35,937 bases of DNA. It comes from a virus. The DNA lies in IMG/VR virus record IMGVR_UViG_3300032731_000065, positions 1 through 35,937 of that record. One strand, 5' to 3'. Made by a program: the position numbers and the translations under genes. Below, piece after piece: positions 21,592 through 27,966 of this stretch (its first letter is position 1; every line of letters starts with the position of its first letter). The notes below the pieces were generated by a model. That model was not told where the DNA came from and searched no databases. It was given only the letters and a program-made list of their open reading frames with translations.

Positions 21592-21972
21592 ATGACTACC
21601 AAAGCACGATGGAACTTTAAAGTCAAAAAACAAGAAGAGGAAGAAGCAAAAACTCTTGAAGAACTCTACTTAGCAGGAGAACCTCTTGTAATCGATGGTA
21701 AAAAAATACATCTCTCCTTCGATATGTTCTTTAACGCAGGCTTTAAAAGATACTCCGCTGATATCCAAGACCAAATCAGAGACCTCCCTATGTTCATGTT
21801 CTTTCCTAAAACTAATAGAGAGAAAATGAAAGCACAGTTCCCTGATAAACCTATCCTTAAACGAACCCTGGTCTATAAAGAAAAAGCCTATAGCTTCTTT
21901 ATAGCTGATACCCTCGCCATAGAAAACGAGTTTGTACAGAGAAAACTACGTTCTGAGCAAAAAAGGTATTGA
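21592..21972 (+). CDS. Hypothetical early protein, 126 aa
   Basis: The product (MTTKARWNFKVKKQEEEEA...) has a charged N-terminus and a compact alpha/beta body (GKKIHLSFDMFFNAGFKRYS, LPMFMFFPKTNREKMK, KAYSFFIADTLAIENEF). No known motif is recognised. Its last codons overlap the -35 hexamer of the next promoter (21969), so transcription from that promoter begins just after this gene. Soluble; function unknown. Confidence 0.7.
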   Translation: MTTKARWNFKVKKQEEEEAKTLEELYLAGEPLVIDGKKIHLSFDMFFNAGFKRYSADIQDQIRDLPMFMFFPKTNREKMKAQFPDKPILKRTLVYKEKAYSFFIADTLAIENEFVQRKLRSEQKRY

Positions 21973-21997
21973 CATTTGTAAATAAGTTCTTTATACT
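21969..21997 (+). promoter_or_regulatory. Strong rightward sigma70 promoter
   Basis: TTGACA (21969-21974), exactly 17 nt, TATACT (21992-21997): perfect -35 and five of six at -10. It restarts transcription for the second early segment beginning at 22024. Confidence 0.8.
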
Positions 21998-22023
21998 TAG
22001 GTTAATCAATAAATAAAACAGGA

Positions 22024-22185
22024 ATGAAACATTCGATTATGGTTGATAAAGAAAGAGGTCTAAGTAAAGAGATTAAATGGGACAAGCAAGGAAATGTTAG
22101 GTACTTATGTATAATTGATAAAGACGAGAAGATAGAGGTTGAATGGGACAGTAAAGGAAACCGAACATTAATAAAAAACAAATGA
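22024..22185 (+). CDS. Small hypothetical protein, 53 aa
   Basis: MKHSIMVDKERGLSKEIKWD, then an internal imperfect repeat: EIKWDKQGNVR is echoed by EVEWDSKGNRT. The repeated strand-turn-strand pattern suggests a tiny beta-hairpin protein. It is the first gene behind the strong promoter at 21969 and overlaps the next reading frame by ATGA. It has an AGGA directly before the ATG, too close for a normal Shine-Dalgarno. Confidence 0.6.
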   Translation: MKHSIMVDKERGLSKEIKWDKQGNVRYLCIIDKDEKIEVEWDSKGNRTLIKNK

Positions 22186-22250
22186 AAACATTAATCAAAG
22201 TCTTACAAATATATTCTATTTATATATTTATCGTCTACTATTTAATATAA
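22182..22250 (+). CDS. Tiny membrane peptide, 22 aa
   Basis: ATG overlaps the previous stop (ATGA). The product starts MKTLIKVLQI and continues into a fully hydrophobic aromatic segment (YSIYIFIVYYLI), a single membrane span with a basic start. Coupled overlap supports translation, but the length makes it a cautious call. Confidence 0.35.
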   Translation: MKTLIKVLQIYSIYIFIVYYLI

Positions 22251-22256
22251 CCCACA

Positions 22257-22574
22257 ATGACTGAAATAGAAAAACTACAAAAACGGCTTAAGAAAGCTGA
22301 GAAGTTACAAGAAGAGTATATGAAGCGTAACTTTAACGGACCTAACGGTAAAACGCTTTTAGCTATGTTCAGTGATATGCTTCCTGTGTTCTCTCATGAA
22401 GGAGTCCCTCCTAAAAACGCAGCTAACAGGTTTGCTGAAATGTTATACGGAGAAGTGCTTGCATTAGAAGACGCTCTAGGATACGAAGAAGTAAACCAAA
22501 ACTGTTGGAGTGACCCTGAACGAGCAGTCCAAAAGATTAAAGAAGAATACATTAACTCTATTGACAATGTTTAA
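22257..22574 (+). CDS. Hypothetical protein, 105 aa
   Basis: An N-terminal coiled-coil-like helix (MTEIEKLQKRLKKAEKLQEE) is followed by a helical body (NGKTLLAMFSDMLPVF, KNAANRFAEMLYGEVLALED) and an acidic C-terminus. It has no membrane span or known motif. The next gene starts inside its last three codons. Cytoplasmic; function unknown. Confidence 0.65.
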   Translation: MTEIEKLQKRLKKAEKLQEEYMKRNFNGPNGKTLLAMFSDMLPVFSHEGVPPKNAANRFAEMLYGEVLALEDALGYEEVNQNCWSDPERAVQKIKEEYINSIDNV

Positions 22575-22857
22575 ATTCACCAAAGATAAAATCAAGAAAC
22601 TACAAGAAATAAGGAAGCTTTCGTTGCTTCCAGGAAATGGGACCACTTCTAATTGGCCTAAGTGTTTAAACGAAGAACAACTGAAGCTACATTTAGAATT
22701 CAAAGATTATTGGAAGATGATAGAACTTGTATCAGGTAAGAACATTAAGTCATATGAGTTACTACAACGACTAGAGAAATGTTTCGATAATGAAGAACTA
22801 GAAATGAATGCAATGGAATACAGAAAAATTTTAGACAAACTTTTTTTCAACAATTAA
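22567..22857 (+). CDS. Hypothetical helical protein, 96 aa
   Basis: I place the start at ATG 22567 (MFKFTKDKIKKLQEIRKLS), which overlaps the preceding TAA in the ATGTTTAA arrangement. A longer in-frame start at 22510 would run 65 nt into the upstream gene and is less likely. The body is helical (LNEEQLKLHLEFKDYWKMIE, YELLQRLEKCFDNEEL). No known family recognised. Confidence 0.65.
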   Translation: MFKFTKDKIKKLQEIRKLSLLPGNGTTSNWPKCLNEEQLKLHLEFKDYWKMIELVSGKNIKSYELLQRLEKCFDNEELEMNAMEYRKILDKLFFNN

Positions 22858-22868
22858 CCAATTATATC

Positions 22869-23555
22869 ATGAGTTTATCAGTACAAACAATCAAAAATCC
22901 TGCAACTAAGTTCATCGAATGGAAAAGTTCCAAGAAAGCTTTTCAGTATTTCGACAAAGAAGCAGGAAAAGTAGTAGAAATTAAACCCCCAATTGAATTC
23001 GTCGTACTAGACGAACTGTCAGCTATCAAAGGATGGTCTGATGAGTTTGAATGCGGGATATATAGCAATGAAATTCACAGCCTTCAGAATGAAGACTTAA
23101 ATGTTAAAGCTTTTAAAGGAGGACAGATAGTGTCAGGGAAATACTCTGAGATTAAAGACTCTATTAAAGCAGCAGGAGGTAAGTTTGCTAAGTCAGTATA
23201 TGCTATGTATGAAGGAGAGTTAGTTAACTTCCAGTTACATGGATCAGCATTATCTTGGTTCACTGATACACAGAAGATAGCTAAAAAAGAATCAGTGATT
23301 AAGATGGAGAAATCTAAAGAAGAGAAAAAAGGATCAAATAAGTATTATGTACCTGTATTTGAGTATGCTAGAAACATGGATAAAGAAATGTATGAAAAAG
23401 CTGTAGGCTTAGATAAAGAACTACAAGTTTATTTAAAAGCAAGAAAGGTTCAAGTAGCTGAAGAAGAAACAAAGACTCCAGAGACGGCAACAGCTGAGGA
23501 AGTGTTCGGAACAGGAAGCACTGATAAGACTACTATGGATTCTGTGCCATTTTAA
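22869..23555 (+). CDS. Single-stranded DNA-binding protein (phage type)
   Basis: 228 aa. The N-terminal two-thirds are beta-rich with aromatic positions suited to an OB fold (FIEWKSSKKAFQYFDKEA, IEFVVLDELSAIKGW, GIYSNEIHSL, FAKSVYAMYEGELVNFQLHG). A charged linker leads to a flexible acidic tail ending TTMDSVPF. The D-x-VPF tip resembles the conserved DDxPF tip of bacterial SSB, which docks partner proteins such as primase and exonucleases. It lies between replication genes and the RecU-like resolvase. The OB fold is inferred, not proven. Confidence 0.7.
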   Translation: MSLSVQTIKNPATKFIEWKSSKKAFQYFDKEAGKVVEIKPPIEFVVLDELSAIKGWSDEFECGIYSNEIHSLQNEDLNVKAFKGGQIVSGKYSEIKDSIKAAGGKFAKSVYAMYEGELVNFQLHGSALSWFTDTQKIAKKESVIKMEKSKEEKKGSNKYYVPVFEYARNMDKEMYEKAVGLDKELQVYLKARKVQVAEEETKTPETATAEEVFGTGSTDKTTMDSVPF

Positions 23556-23573
23556 AAACTTTAACTAAACCTC

Positions 23574-24050
23574 ATGGGTAAAAAGGAGAAAGACTTCCAA
23601 GTCGAGTTTAAAAGATCTTTTGACCATTATTTATGGACAGAAGAAAAAGACGGCCTTTATTACAAGATCCCTGATGTAGGGTTTACTAACCCTTTCGACT
23701 GTTTCATTGTTTGTAATAAGAAGTTCATGGCCCTTGAACTAAAACTATGTAAAGCCAAAGCAACCTTCAACTTCAAAACTTTCTTCCGTAACAGAGAACA
23801 TGAACTCTATGCTCTGCGTAAGGTGACCCTCTGTGGCTTCTCAGGATACGTTCTAATCAATCATTTCATCCCTAGAAAGGAAAACACTGTCTACGCTCTT
23901 AAATGGAAGGTAGCGCAAGCAATATATGATGAACAAGGAAGTATAAAATTAGAAGACTTAAAAAAATGTTCAATTAGAATCCCTAAAATAATTGGAAGAT
24001 ACGGTAAAGTATGGGATCTTTCTCCAATATTAAATAATAAACAATCATGA
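23574..24050 (+). CDS. RecU-like Holliday-junction resolvase (PD-(D/E)xK nuclease)
   Basis: 158 aa. The catalytic set is in order: E11 in the first helix (VEFKRSF), D42 in NPFDCFIV, then E55-L-K57 in FMALELKLCKA. The later REHELYALRKVTLCGFSGYVLI corresponds to the 'H-Q-x-x-L...GG-x-x-F' region of RecU-type enzymes. It would cut four-way junctions formed by recombination-dependent replication or packaging intermediates. It sits directly behind the SSB gene and overlaps the next gene by ATGA. All catalytic positions appear present. Confidence 0.7.
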   Translation: MGKKEKDFQVEFKRSFDHYLWTEEKDGLYYKIPDVGFTNPFDCFIVCNKKFMALELKLCKAKATFNFKTFFRNREHELYALRKVTLCGFSGYVLINHFIPRKENTVYALKWKVAQAIYDEQGSIKLEDLKKCSIRIPKIIGRYGKVWDLSPILNNKQS

Positions 24051-24232
24051 AAATAACTAAATGTGAATGTGATCATAATGATAAACATATTACCTGTGTA
24101 GAAGATGAAGGGTTCAGAACTATTAAAATAGGAGAAGCTATTAAACATATATCAGGAACTATTAAAGAATGTATTCTTAACCGATATAAACATGTTCAAC
24201 CAACTAAGGATAATTCAAGAGAAACGACGTAG
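24047..24232 (+). CDS. Small Cys-rich protein, KC-x-C family copy 1
   Basis: 61 aa (MKITKCECDHNDKHITCVED...). C6 and C8, plus C17 (ITCVEDEG), C42 (TIKECI), could bind a metal. The pattern KC-x-C-x(6)-I-x-C-x(2,3)-EG and the later TI-x-x-CI recur in the 80-aa product at 29754, indicating a diverged pair. Overlaps the resolvase stop by ATGA. Function unknown. Confidence 0.55.
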   Translation: MKITKCECDHNDKHITCVEDEGFRTIKIGEAIKHISGTIKECILNRYKHVQPTKDNSRETT

Positions 24233-24347
24233 AGAAAAAGAAGAAATCAAGAAGCATTGGTCAGACTCAGGGGACTGTGACAAAGTAATTAATTTGCTAA
24301 AAGAAAAAGAAAAGAATAGGCCAGATATTAAAGATTTGCCATGGTAA
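24192..24347 (+). CDS. Small charged helical protein, 51 aa
   Basis: MFNQLRIIQEKRRREKEEIK, then KHWSDSGDCD and an Lys/Glu-rich helix ending KDLPW. It overlaps the preceding gene by 41 nt in another frame and the HNH start by 7 nt (ATGGTAA). The dense overlap and a strongly charged composition favour a real gene but do not prove it. Confidence 0.45.
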   Translation: MFNQLRIIQEKRRREKEEIKKHWSDSGDCDKVINLLKEKEKNRPDIKDLPW

Positions 24348-25138
24348 AAAAATGTAAAAAATGCGGGGAAGAAAAAGACATACAAAGCTTTTATAAACAT
24401 GCAGGAATGACTGATGGGCACTTAAGTTTTTGTAAAAGCTGCGTTAAAGAAAGAGTGTTTAGATATGGAAAAACTGAAGCAGGGAAAAAAACAGCGAGAA
24501 AAAGGAACCAGAAACCAGAAAGAAAAAAATGGAAAACAGAATGGCAAAAAAAAAGAAGAAAAAAGTTCCCAGAAAAATATAAAGCAATGAGAATTATACA
24601 ATATCACATTCAAAGAGGGAGTTTAAAAAAACTAAAATGTATGAGGTGTAGTGAAAACAAGAACATAGAAGCACATCATCCCGACTACGATTTCCCATTA
24701 GAAATAACATGGTTATGCCGTAAGTGTCATAGAAAACTTCATTTTAACCAACTTGAAAATTTTAATTTAAAACCTATTGATTATTCTTATTTGGCCAGAC
24801 GAAATGAAATAAGTTTTCAAGGGAAAAGTTTCACCAAAAAACAATGGAGTGAAAAGTTAAAAATCAGCGAAGAAGCAATCAGAAGCAGGCTTAGGAGAGG
24901 ATGGTCAATAGAAAAAGCTTTTTTAACACCAGTCAAAAATAGAAGATCCTTTTTAATCAATTTAATCAATTTAAACATGAAACTAGATCCAAAGAATAAG
25001 AAGACATGGTTTTCACAAGTAAGATGTTATGTATACGAAAAAGATCAAGTAGACCATTACTGTAAAGAAAAAGATACAACTTGGGCTACCCTTGTGAGGA
25101 AAATGCTTAGGAAACAGAAAATAGTTAAAGATGATTAA
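24341..25138 (+). CDS. HNH endonuclease with C-terminal HTH-like DNA-binding repeats
   Basis: 265 aa. N-terminal zinc knuckle C5-x2-C8 / C31-x2-C34, then a very basic linker. The HNH core is LKCMRCSENKNIEAHHPDY (C100, C103, H112, H113) and WLCRKCHRKLH (C126, C129, H130, H134). The C-terminal half contains GKSFTKKQWSEKLKISEEAI and RSRLRRGWSIEKAF, an HTH-like module common in phage homing nucleases. It is intact and encoded in the early operon. It probably acts as a homing endonuclease; a role in excluding competitor phages is possible. Confidence 0.85.
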   Translation: MVKKCKKCGEEKDIQSFYKHAGMTDGHLSFCKSCVKERVFRYGKTEAGKKTARKRNQKPERKKWKTEWQKKRRKKFPEKYKAMRIIQYHIQRGSLKKLKCMRCSENKNIEAHHPDYDFPLEITWLCRKCHRKLHFNQLENFNLKPIDYSYLARRNEISFQGKSFTKKQWSEKLKISEEAIRSRLRRGWSIEKAFLTPVKNRRSFLINLINLNMKLDPKNKKTWFSQVRCYVYEKDQVDHYCKEKDTTWATLVRKMLRKQKIVKDD

Positions 25139-25226
25139 TTGCCAGCTTGCATGTGGTTAGATTTCATTGTAGGGGATTGTGGTGACTCCAAACTTTGTTT
25201 CCATAGCCACATGCAAAGTGTCAATT
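25137..25226. other. Large inverted repeat after the second HNH gene
   Basis: TTGCATGTGGTTA (25147-25159) pairs with 25204-25216 over 13 bp with one G-T. The outer AATTG (25137-25141) pairs with 25222-25226 in four of five positions, loop 44 nt. It fills the 101-bp gap between the HNH gene and the lysis-like genes. No T-tract follows. It may be a processing site, a structured RNA or a mark of HNH cassette insertion. Confidence 0.55.
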
Positions 25227-25239
25227 AACTAAAAAACAT

Positions 25240-25395
25240 ATGTCAATTTACTCAATTTATTTAATCGTAGTAGTAGCTCAGATTGTTTGTGCTGCTATCG
25301 GAATCTACCTCTTCTGGGAATGGAAAGTATTAAGATGCCTATCAATCCTTATAACTGTTGCATGTATATCAAGTTCTATATTTATTATTCTTTAA
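25240..25395 (+). CDS. Small two-span membrane protein, holin candidate (51 aa)
   Basis: MSIYSIYLIVVVAQIVCAAIG is membrane span one. A short charged turn (WEWKVLR) leads to span two (CLSILITVACISSSIFIIL). Two helices, tiny size and position directly before a spanin-like gene fit a class II-type holin. The ATG lies after an AT-rich leader and the stop is 10 nt before the next start. Confidence 0.6.
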   Translation: MSIYSIYLIVVVAQIVCAAIGIYLFWEWKVLRCLSILITVACISSSIFIIL

Positions 25396-25405
25396 TCCAC
25401 CCAAA

Positions 25406-25756
25406 ATGAATAACCTATTCCAAGAACACCAGAACAAACAAAAACGTAAACGAATCATTGAAGCTCTTATCCTAGGCCTAACCATCTTTCTAGTAGTAAT
25501 AGCTGTTGTGAGTGCCTCAGCGGGGTCTCTAGAAGACAAACTGATAAAAGAAGTAAGATTATCAGTGGATCATCAAGAACACCTACACGGACAAGCTCAA
25601 GGTATCAGAAGTGAGCTTAACGTTCTAGAAGCAAGAGTAGCTGTATTGAAAGAAGAGCTAGCACAGGTGCAAGCTATATGGAATTTCGAAAATGGGAAGA
25701 TAGACTCAATGAATATTGTTATCGAGGGTTTAGAAAAGGAGCCGCAACTCCAATAA
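25406..25756 (+). CDS. Inner-membrane spanin-like protein (coiled coil)
   Basis: 116 aa. The start at ATG 25406 (MNNLFQEHQNKQKRKR) gives a basic N-terminus, one membrane span (about 19-40, EALILGLTIFLVVIAVVSAS) and then a periplasmic-type coiled coil (LNVLEARVAVLKEELAQVQ). An upstream in-frame ATG at 25358 would overlap the preceding gene and adds an improbable extension. Its last 79 nt overlap, in another frame, the start of an exported protein, an arrangement that recalls Rz/Rz1. It suggests a Gram-negative envelope. Confidence 0.65.
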   Translation: MNNLFQEHQNKQKRKRIIEALILGLTIFLVVIAVVSASAGSLEDKLIKEVRLSVDHQEHLHGQAQGIRSELNVLEARVAVLKEELAQVQAIWNFENGKIDSMNIVIEGLEKEPQLQ

Positions 25757-26082
25757 CAACTGCAGTCTTCTTTACTTCTTATAACCCTGTATCAGCTCAG
25801 ACTGATTCAACCCCCTGCATAGGTGCCACTGGAGTTAATCTGTGTGAATACCCTTCTCGGGTCATAGCACTCTCTCAGGAGCTCGTAGGTAGACATGGAG
25901 ATAAGTTGTTTACTTACGGAGATAAAGTACGGCTCAGGAGCGATTTAAAGGACGAGAGATGTAATGGAGAGTTTACTGTATTAGATACTATGAATAAAAG
26001 ATTTACGAACAGAGGAGACATATTCACGATGGACCCAGCAGATAATGTAAGTTGTTACGCTGACCTATACACACTTAACTAA
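25678..26082 (+). CDS. Exported 3D-domain (double-psi beta-barrel) protein, lysis candidate
   Basis: 134 aa. A basic start (FRKG) and a moderately hydrophobic stretch to VSA-QT (about residues 21-42) look like a signal peptide. The domain that follows carries GDKVRL, EFTVLDTMNKRFTNRGDIF (D103, D114) and a final strand. This is the hallmark of 3D / RlpA-MltA-like double-psi barrels, some of which are lytic transglycosylases. Four Cys (47, 56, 95, 126) could form disulfides in the periplasm. Overlap with the spanin-like gene and the preceding holin-like gene support a lysis role. Confidence 0.65.
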   Translation: MEFRKWEDRLNEYCYRGFRKGAATPITTAVFFTSYNPVSAQTDSTPCIGATGVNLCEYPSRVIALSQELVGRHGDKLFTYGDKVRLRSDLKDERCNGEFTVLDTMNKRFTNRGDIFTMDPADNVSCYADLYTLN

Positions 26083-26088
26083 ATAATT

Positions 26089-26232
26089 ATGGAGGACATA
26101 ACTTGTGTACAATGTAATAATGTAATAGCAACGATATTTAAAACGCCTAAAGGAACTGTTGTATGCGATAATCCAGAATGTCCTAATTATGGATTAATAG
26201 CTATATGCCAAGAAGATATGCCTAAAACTTAA
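26089..26232 (+). CDS. Zinc-ribbon mini-protein, 47 aa
   Basis: MEDITCVQCNNVIATIF has C6-x2-C9, and VVCDNPECPNYG supplies C26 and C31, giving a treble-clef or ribbon spacing (CxxC-x16-CxxxxC) for one zinc ion. Zinc-ribbon mini-proteins of phages often bind host RNA polymerase or other proteins, but nothing specific can be said here. It has the TTAACTAAATAATT-ATG leader shared by its neighbours. Confidence 0.6.
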   Translation: MEDITCVQCNNVIATIFKTPKGTVVCDNPECPNYGLIAICQEDMPKT

Positions 26233-26251
26233 CTAAATAACTATGAAAACA
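26225..26251 (+). repeat. Duplicated gene-start cassette, copy 1
   Basis: A 27-base segment running from the end of one gene through the leader ACTTAACTAAATAACT into ATGAAAACA recurs exactly at 26764-26790. A near copy precedes the gene at 27302. The repeats place the same translation-start context before different genes and could recombine. Confidence 0.85.
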
Positions 26252-26482
26252 ACATTTGAAGACTATTTACAAGAACAGTTTATTTTAGAAGAACGTCCTT
26301 TAGATGACCTTATTCCTGACATGTTTAATGATTGGCTATGCAGCTTAGATAATGAGGAACTTATAGAATATGCTGAGAAGTGGGGGAAGTATGTTTTAAC
26401 AGAAGAACTCGGAGATGTATGGCTTTGTCGTAATTGTAGAAAGCAAAATTCAGAGATACTTAATAAATATAATTTATTTTAA
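26243..26482 (+). CDS. Small acidic phage protein, 79 aa
   Basis: MKTTFEDYLQEQFILEERPL with DDLIPDMFNDWLCSLDNEEL and IEYAEKWGKY matches a recurrent small phage protein of unknown role ('TFEDYLQE', 'DxFxDWLxxLDxEELIxYA'). The C-terminus adds one C-x2-C pair (VWLCRNCRKQN). Acidic and helical, soluble. Function unknown. Confidence 0.65.
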   Translation: MKTTFEDYLQEQFILEERPLDDLIPDMFNDWLCSLDNEELIEYAEKWGKYVLTEELGDVWLCRNCRKQNSEILNKYNLF

Positions 26483-26486
26483 TACT

Positions 26487-26609
26487 ATGAAAATAAAAGC
26501 ATGGAAACCAAAAGCAGGAGAAGATTTTTTATCAAAAGGATGGCATAAACACTTAAAAACTTACTCTATATATTTGTTTGGATATAATTTTTTAATAAAA
26601 TTTAATTAA
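26487..26609 (+). CDS. Small basic protein, 40 aa
   Basis: Start at ATG 26487 (MKIKAWKPKAGEDFLSKGWH), four nt after the previous stop. It continues KHLKTYSIYLFGYNFLIKFN. Basic with aromatic residues at the end; no clear span. An in-frame ATG at 26415 lies inside the upstream gene and is not used here. Existence is plausible from tight spacing. Confidence 0.45.
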   Translation: MKIKAWKPKAGEDFLSKGWHKHLKTYSIYLFGYNFLIKFN

Positions 26610-26624
26610 TTAATAATTTATACT

Positions 26625-26765
26625 ATGAATAAAAAAGCAGCAACAAAACTAATTTATTACATAACTAAAACAACCATGAAAACACTAAACACATTCCTAT
26701 TCGTTGCAGTGGCAATAATCATTGCATTAGAATCTGTTAGGATTATCTGGACTAACTATTTATAA
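26625..26765 (+). CDS. Single-span membrane protein, 46 aa
   Basis: MNKKAATKLIYYITKTTMKT is followed by a hydrophobic span (LNTFLFVAVAIIIALESV) and a short RIIWTNYL tail. A second start at codon 18 (ATG 26676) would leave just the membrane segment. The gene has an AT-rich leader and ends 16 nt before the next start. Function unknown; a membrane-located early protein. Confidence 0.5.
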   Translation: MNKKAATKLIYYITKTTMKTLNTFLFVAVAIIIALESVRIIWTNYL

Positions 26766-26790
26766 ACTTAACTAAATAACTATGAAAACA
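26764..26790 (+). repeat. Duplicated gene-start cassette, copy 2
   Basis: Exact 27-base copy of 26225-26251, spanning the stop, AT-rich leader and first codons (ATGAAAACA) of the next gene. Confidence 0.85.
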
Positions 26791-27285
26791 TTTATAATCA
26801 AAACACAAGAAGATTTAGATAAACATAAAGATGAATCAGGATATAAAATAAAAGGGAATGCTGAATTTGAATCGTCTTTTGAGCTTATCGGTAGATTGTA
26901 TGTTGAAGGGTTTTTATCAATCAAGGCTGGTGGGTCTATCAAGGCTGGTGGGTCTATCGAAGCTGGTAAGTATATCGAAGCTGGTGAGTCTATCGAAGCT
27001 GATGGGTCTATCGAAGCTGGAAATAGCTATGGAATATCAGCAGGATTATTAATATCTTGTAAAGGTGTATTAAAGTTTGGATTAAAATGTTTTGCTGGCA
27101 TATGTACTTGGAAAGAAATATCAGATGAAGAGAAAACTATTACTTGTAATAAATTAGAAGGAGGAATAATTGAATATGGAATACTTAAAGAAATAGGAAT
27201 AAAAGAAGATAAAGTAAAAACAACATGTGAAGGAAAAGAAGTAGAGATAAGCAGAGAAACTGCTAAGATGCTTAATCTTTTATAA
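26782..27285 (+). CDS. Beta-solenoid (hexapeptide-repeat) protein, 167 aa
   Basis: An N-terminal domain of about 45 residues (MKTFIIKTQEDLDKHKDESG) is followed by six hexapeptides of the form SI(K/E)AGG between residues 46 and 81. The rest of the repeat-like strand series is SYGISAGLLISCKGVL, and the C-terminus is TITCNKLEGGIIEY and SRETAKMLNLL. The regular 6-residue period with Ile and Ala pointing inward fits a beta-solenoid or bactofilin-like fold. Comparable repeat proteins occur in phages with unknown function. The hexads may vary in number. Confidence 0.7.
   Translation: MKTFIIKTQEDLDKHKDESGYKIKGNAEFESSFELIGRLYVEGFLSIKAGGSIKAGGSIEAGKYIEAGESIEADGSIEAGNSYGISAGLLISCKGVLKFGLKCFAGICTWKEISDEEKTITCNKLEGGIIEYGILKEIGIKEDKVKTTCEGKEVEISRETAKMLNLL
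26917..27024 (+). repeat. Six tandem 18-bp repeats (in frame)
   Basis: Consensus TCTATCGAAGCTGGTGGG repeated six times without gaps at 26917, 26935, 26953, 26971, 26989 and 27007. The first two copies carry AAG instead of GAA at the third codon and the later copies differ by a few bases. Each unit encodes one hexapeptide. Confidence 0.9.
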
Positions 27286-27301
27286 ACTTAACTAAATACC
27301 T

Positions 27302-27508
27302 ATGAGAAACAAAGCTGAAATCGAACTATACACAAAAGATATGATGGAAGTCGTAATGATGATTCCTCCTCATGCTGAAGTAACAGAAGAACATGAGTTT
27401 ATGGGTAAAATTATTATCAGAGACTGTCAACAAAAAATATCTGATCTAATAGAGGAAAGTCAAAACACAAGTCCTGCAATGTCATACTTACATACCAGAT
27501 GGCAATAA
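27302..27508 (+). CDS. Small AE-Y-D family protein, copy 1 (68 aa)
   Basis: MRNKAEIELYTKDMMEVVMM carries the family head (KAE-x(3)-Y-x-x-D-x-x-EV) found in the products at 27724, 27963 and 28187. The remainder is helical (EHEFMGKIIIRDCQQKISDL) with no known motif. It has the TTAACTAAATACCT leader. Tandem paralogy shows the array is real; function unknown, plausibly a host-takeover or anti-defence factor. Confidence 0.65.
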   Translation: MRNKAEIELYTKDMMEVVMMIPPHAEVTEEHEFMGKIIIRDCQQKISDLIEESQNTSPAMSYLHTRWQ

Positions 27509-27530
27509 TTATAATTTAACTTTAAATGCT

Positions 27531-27731
27531 ATGTTCAGCATACACGTACCAGAACTAGACACAGTAAACAAGCTACACATTGTTGGCAAAACAAACCCTG
27601 AACTTAAAAAAGAAGCTGATGCTTTAATTGAGCAGCTTGTTAGTTGTTCAATTGATCACTTTCAAGAAGTCTTGAAGCCTTTAGCTACCGCAATATTAAT
27701 AAGATCAAAACTATATGGAAACAATGAATAG
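27531..27731 (+). CDS. Hypothetical protein inside the paralogue array, 66 aa
   Basis: MFSIHVPELDTVNKLHIVGK, then a helical body (ELKKEADALIEQLVSC, FQEVLKPLATAILIRSKLYG). It lacks the AE-Y-D head of its neighbours and seems unrelated. The following gene starts within its last codons. Function unknown. Confidence 0.6.
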   Translation: MFSIHVPELDTVNKLHIVGKTNPELKKEADALIEQLVSCSIDHFQEVLKPLATAILIRSKLYGNNE

Positions 27732-27966
27732 AAAGAAAGCTGAGCTCCATTTATATACTATGGATATATCAGAAGTACAAGTAGCAATGGCACGATTATC
27801 AGAAGAAGATCCAAGTACTGAGACTTACTTTAAAGAAGCACTAGAAATTGCAAAACTTGTTAGACAAACAATCAAACAATATACTGAAGATTCTGAGTTA
27901 AAACAATGGTACTCAGACAACCATTCTACATTTTCAACTGAATCCCTTAAACACTTTTTAAAATGA
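27724..27966 (+). CDS. Small AE-Y-D family protein, copy 2 (80 aa)
   Basis: I choose ATG 27724 (MNRKKAELHLYTMDISEVQV) because it overlaps the upstream TAG as ATGAATAG and aligns with the starts of the paralogues. An ATG nine bases earlier (27715) is also possible. The head KAELHLYTMDISEV matches the family. The body is acidic and helical, ending STESLKHFLK. Its stop overlaps the next start (ATGA). Confidence 0.65.
   Translation: MNRKKAELHLYTMDISEVQVAMARLSEEDPSTETYFKEALEIAKLVRQTIKQYTEDSELKQWYSDNHSTFSTESLKHFLK

Noticed and set aside
25358-25405. Upstream start of the spanin-like gene
   Set aside because: It would run into the two-span membrane gene and add an atypical extension; ATG 25406 follows that gene's stop directly.
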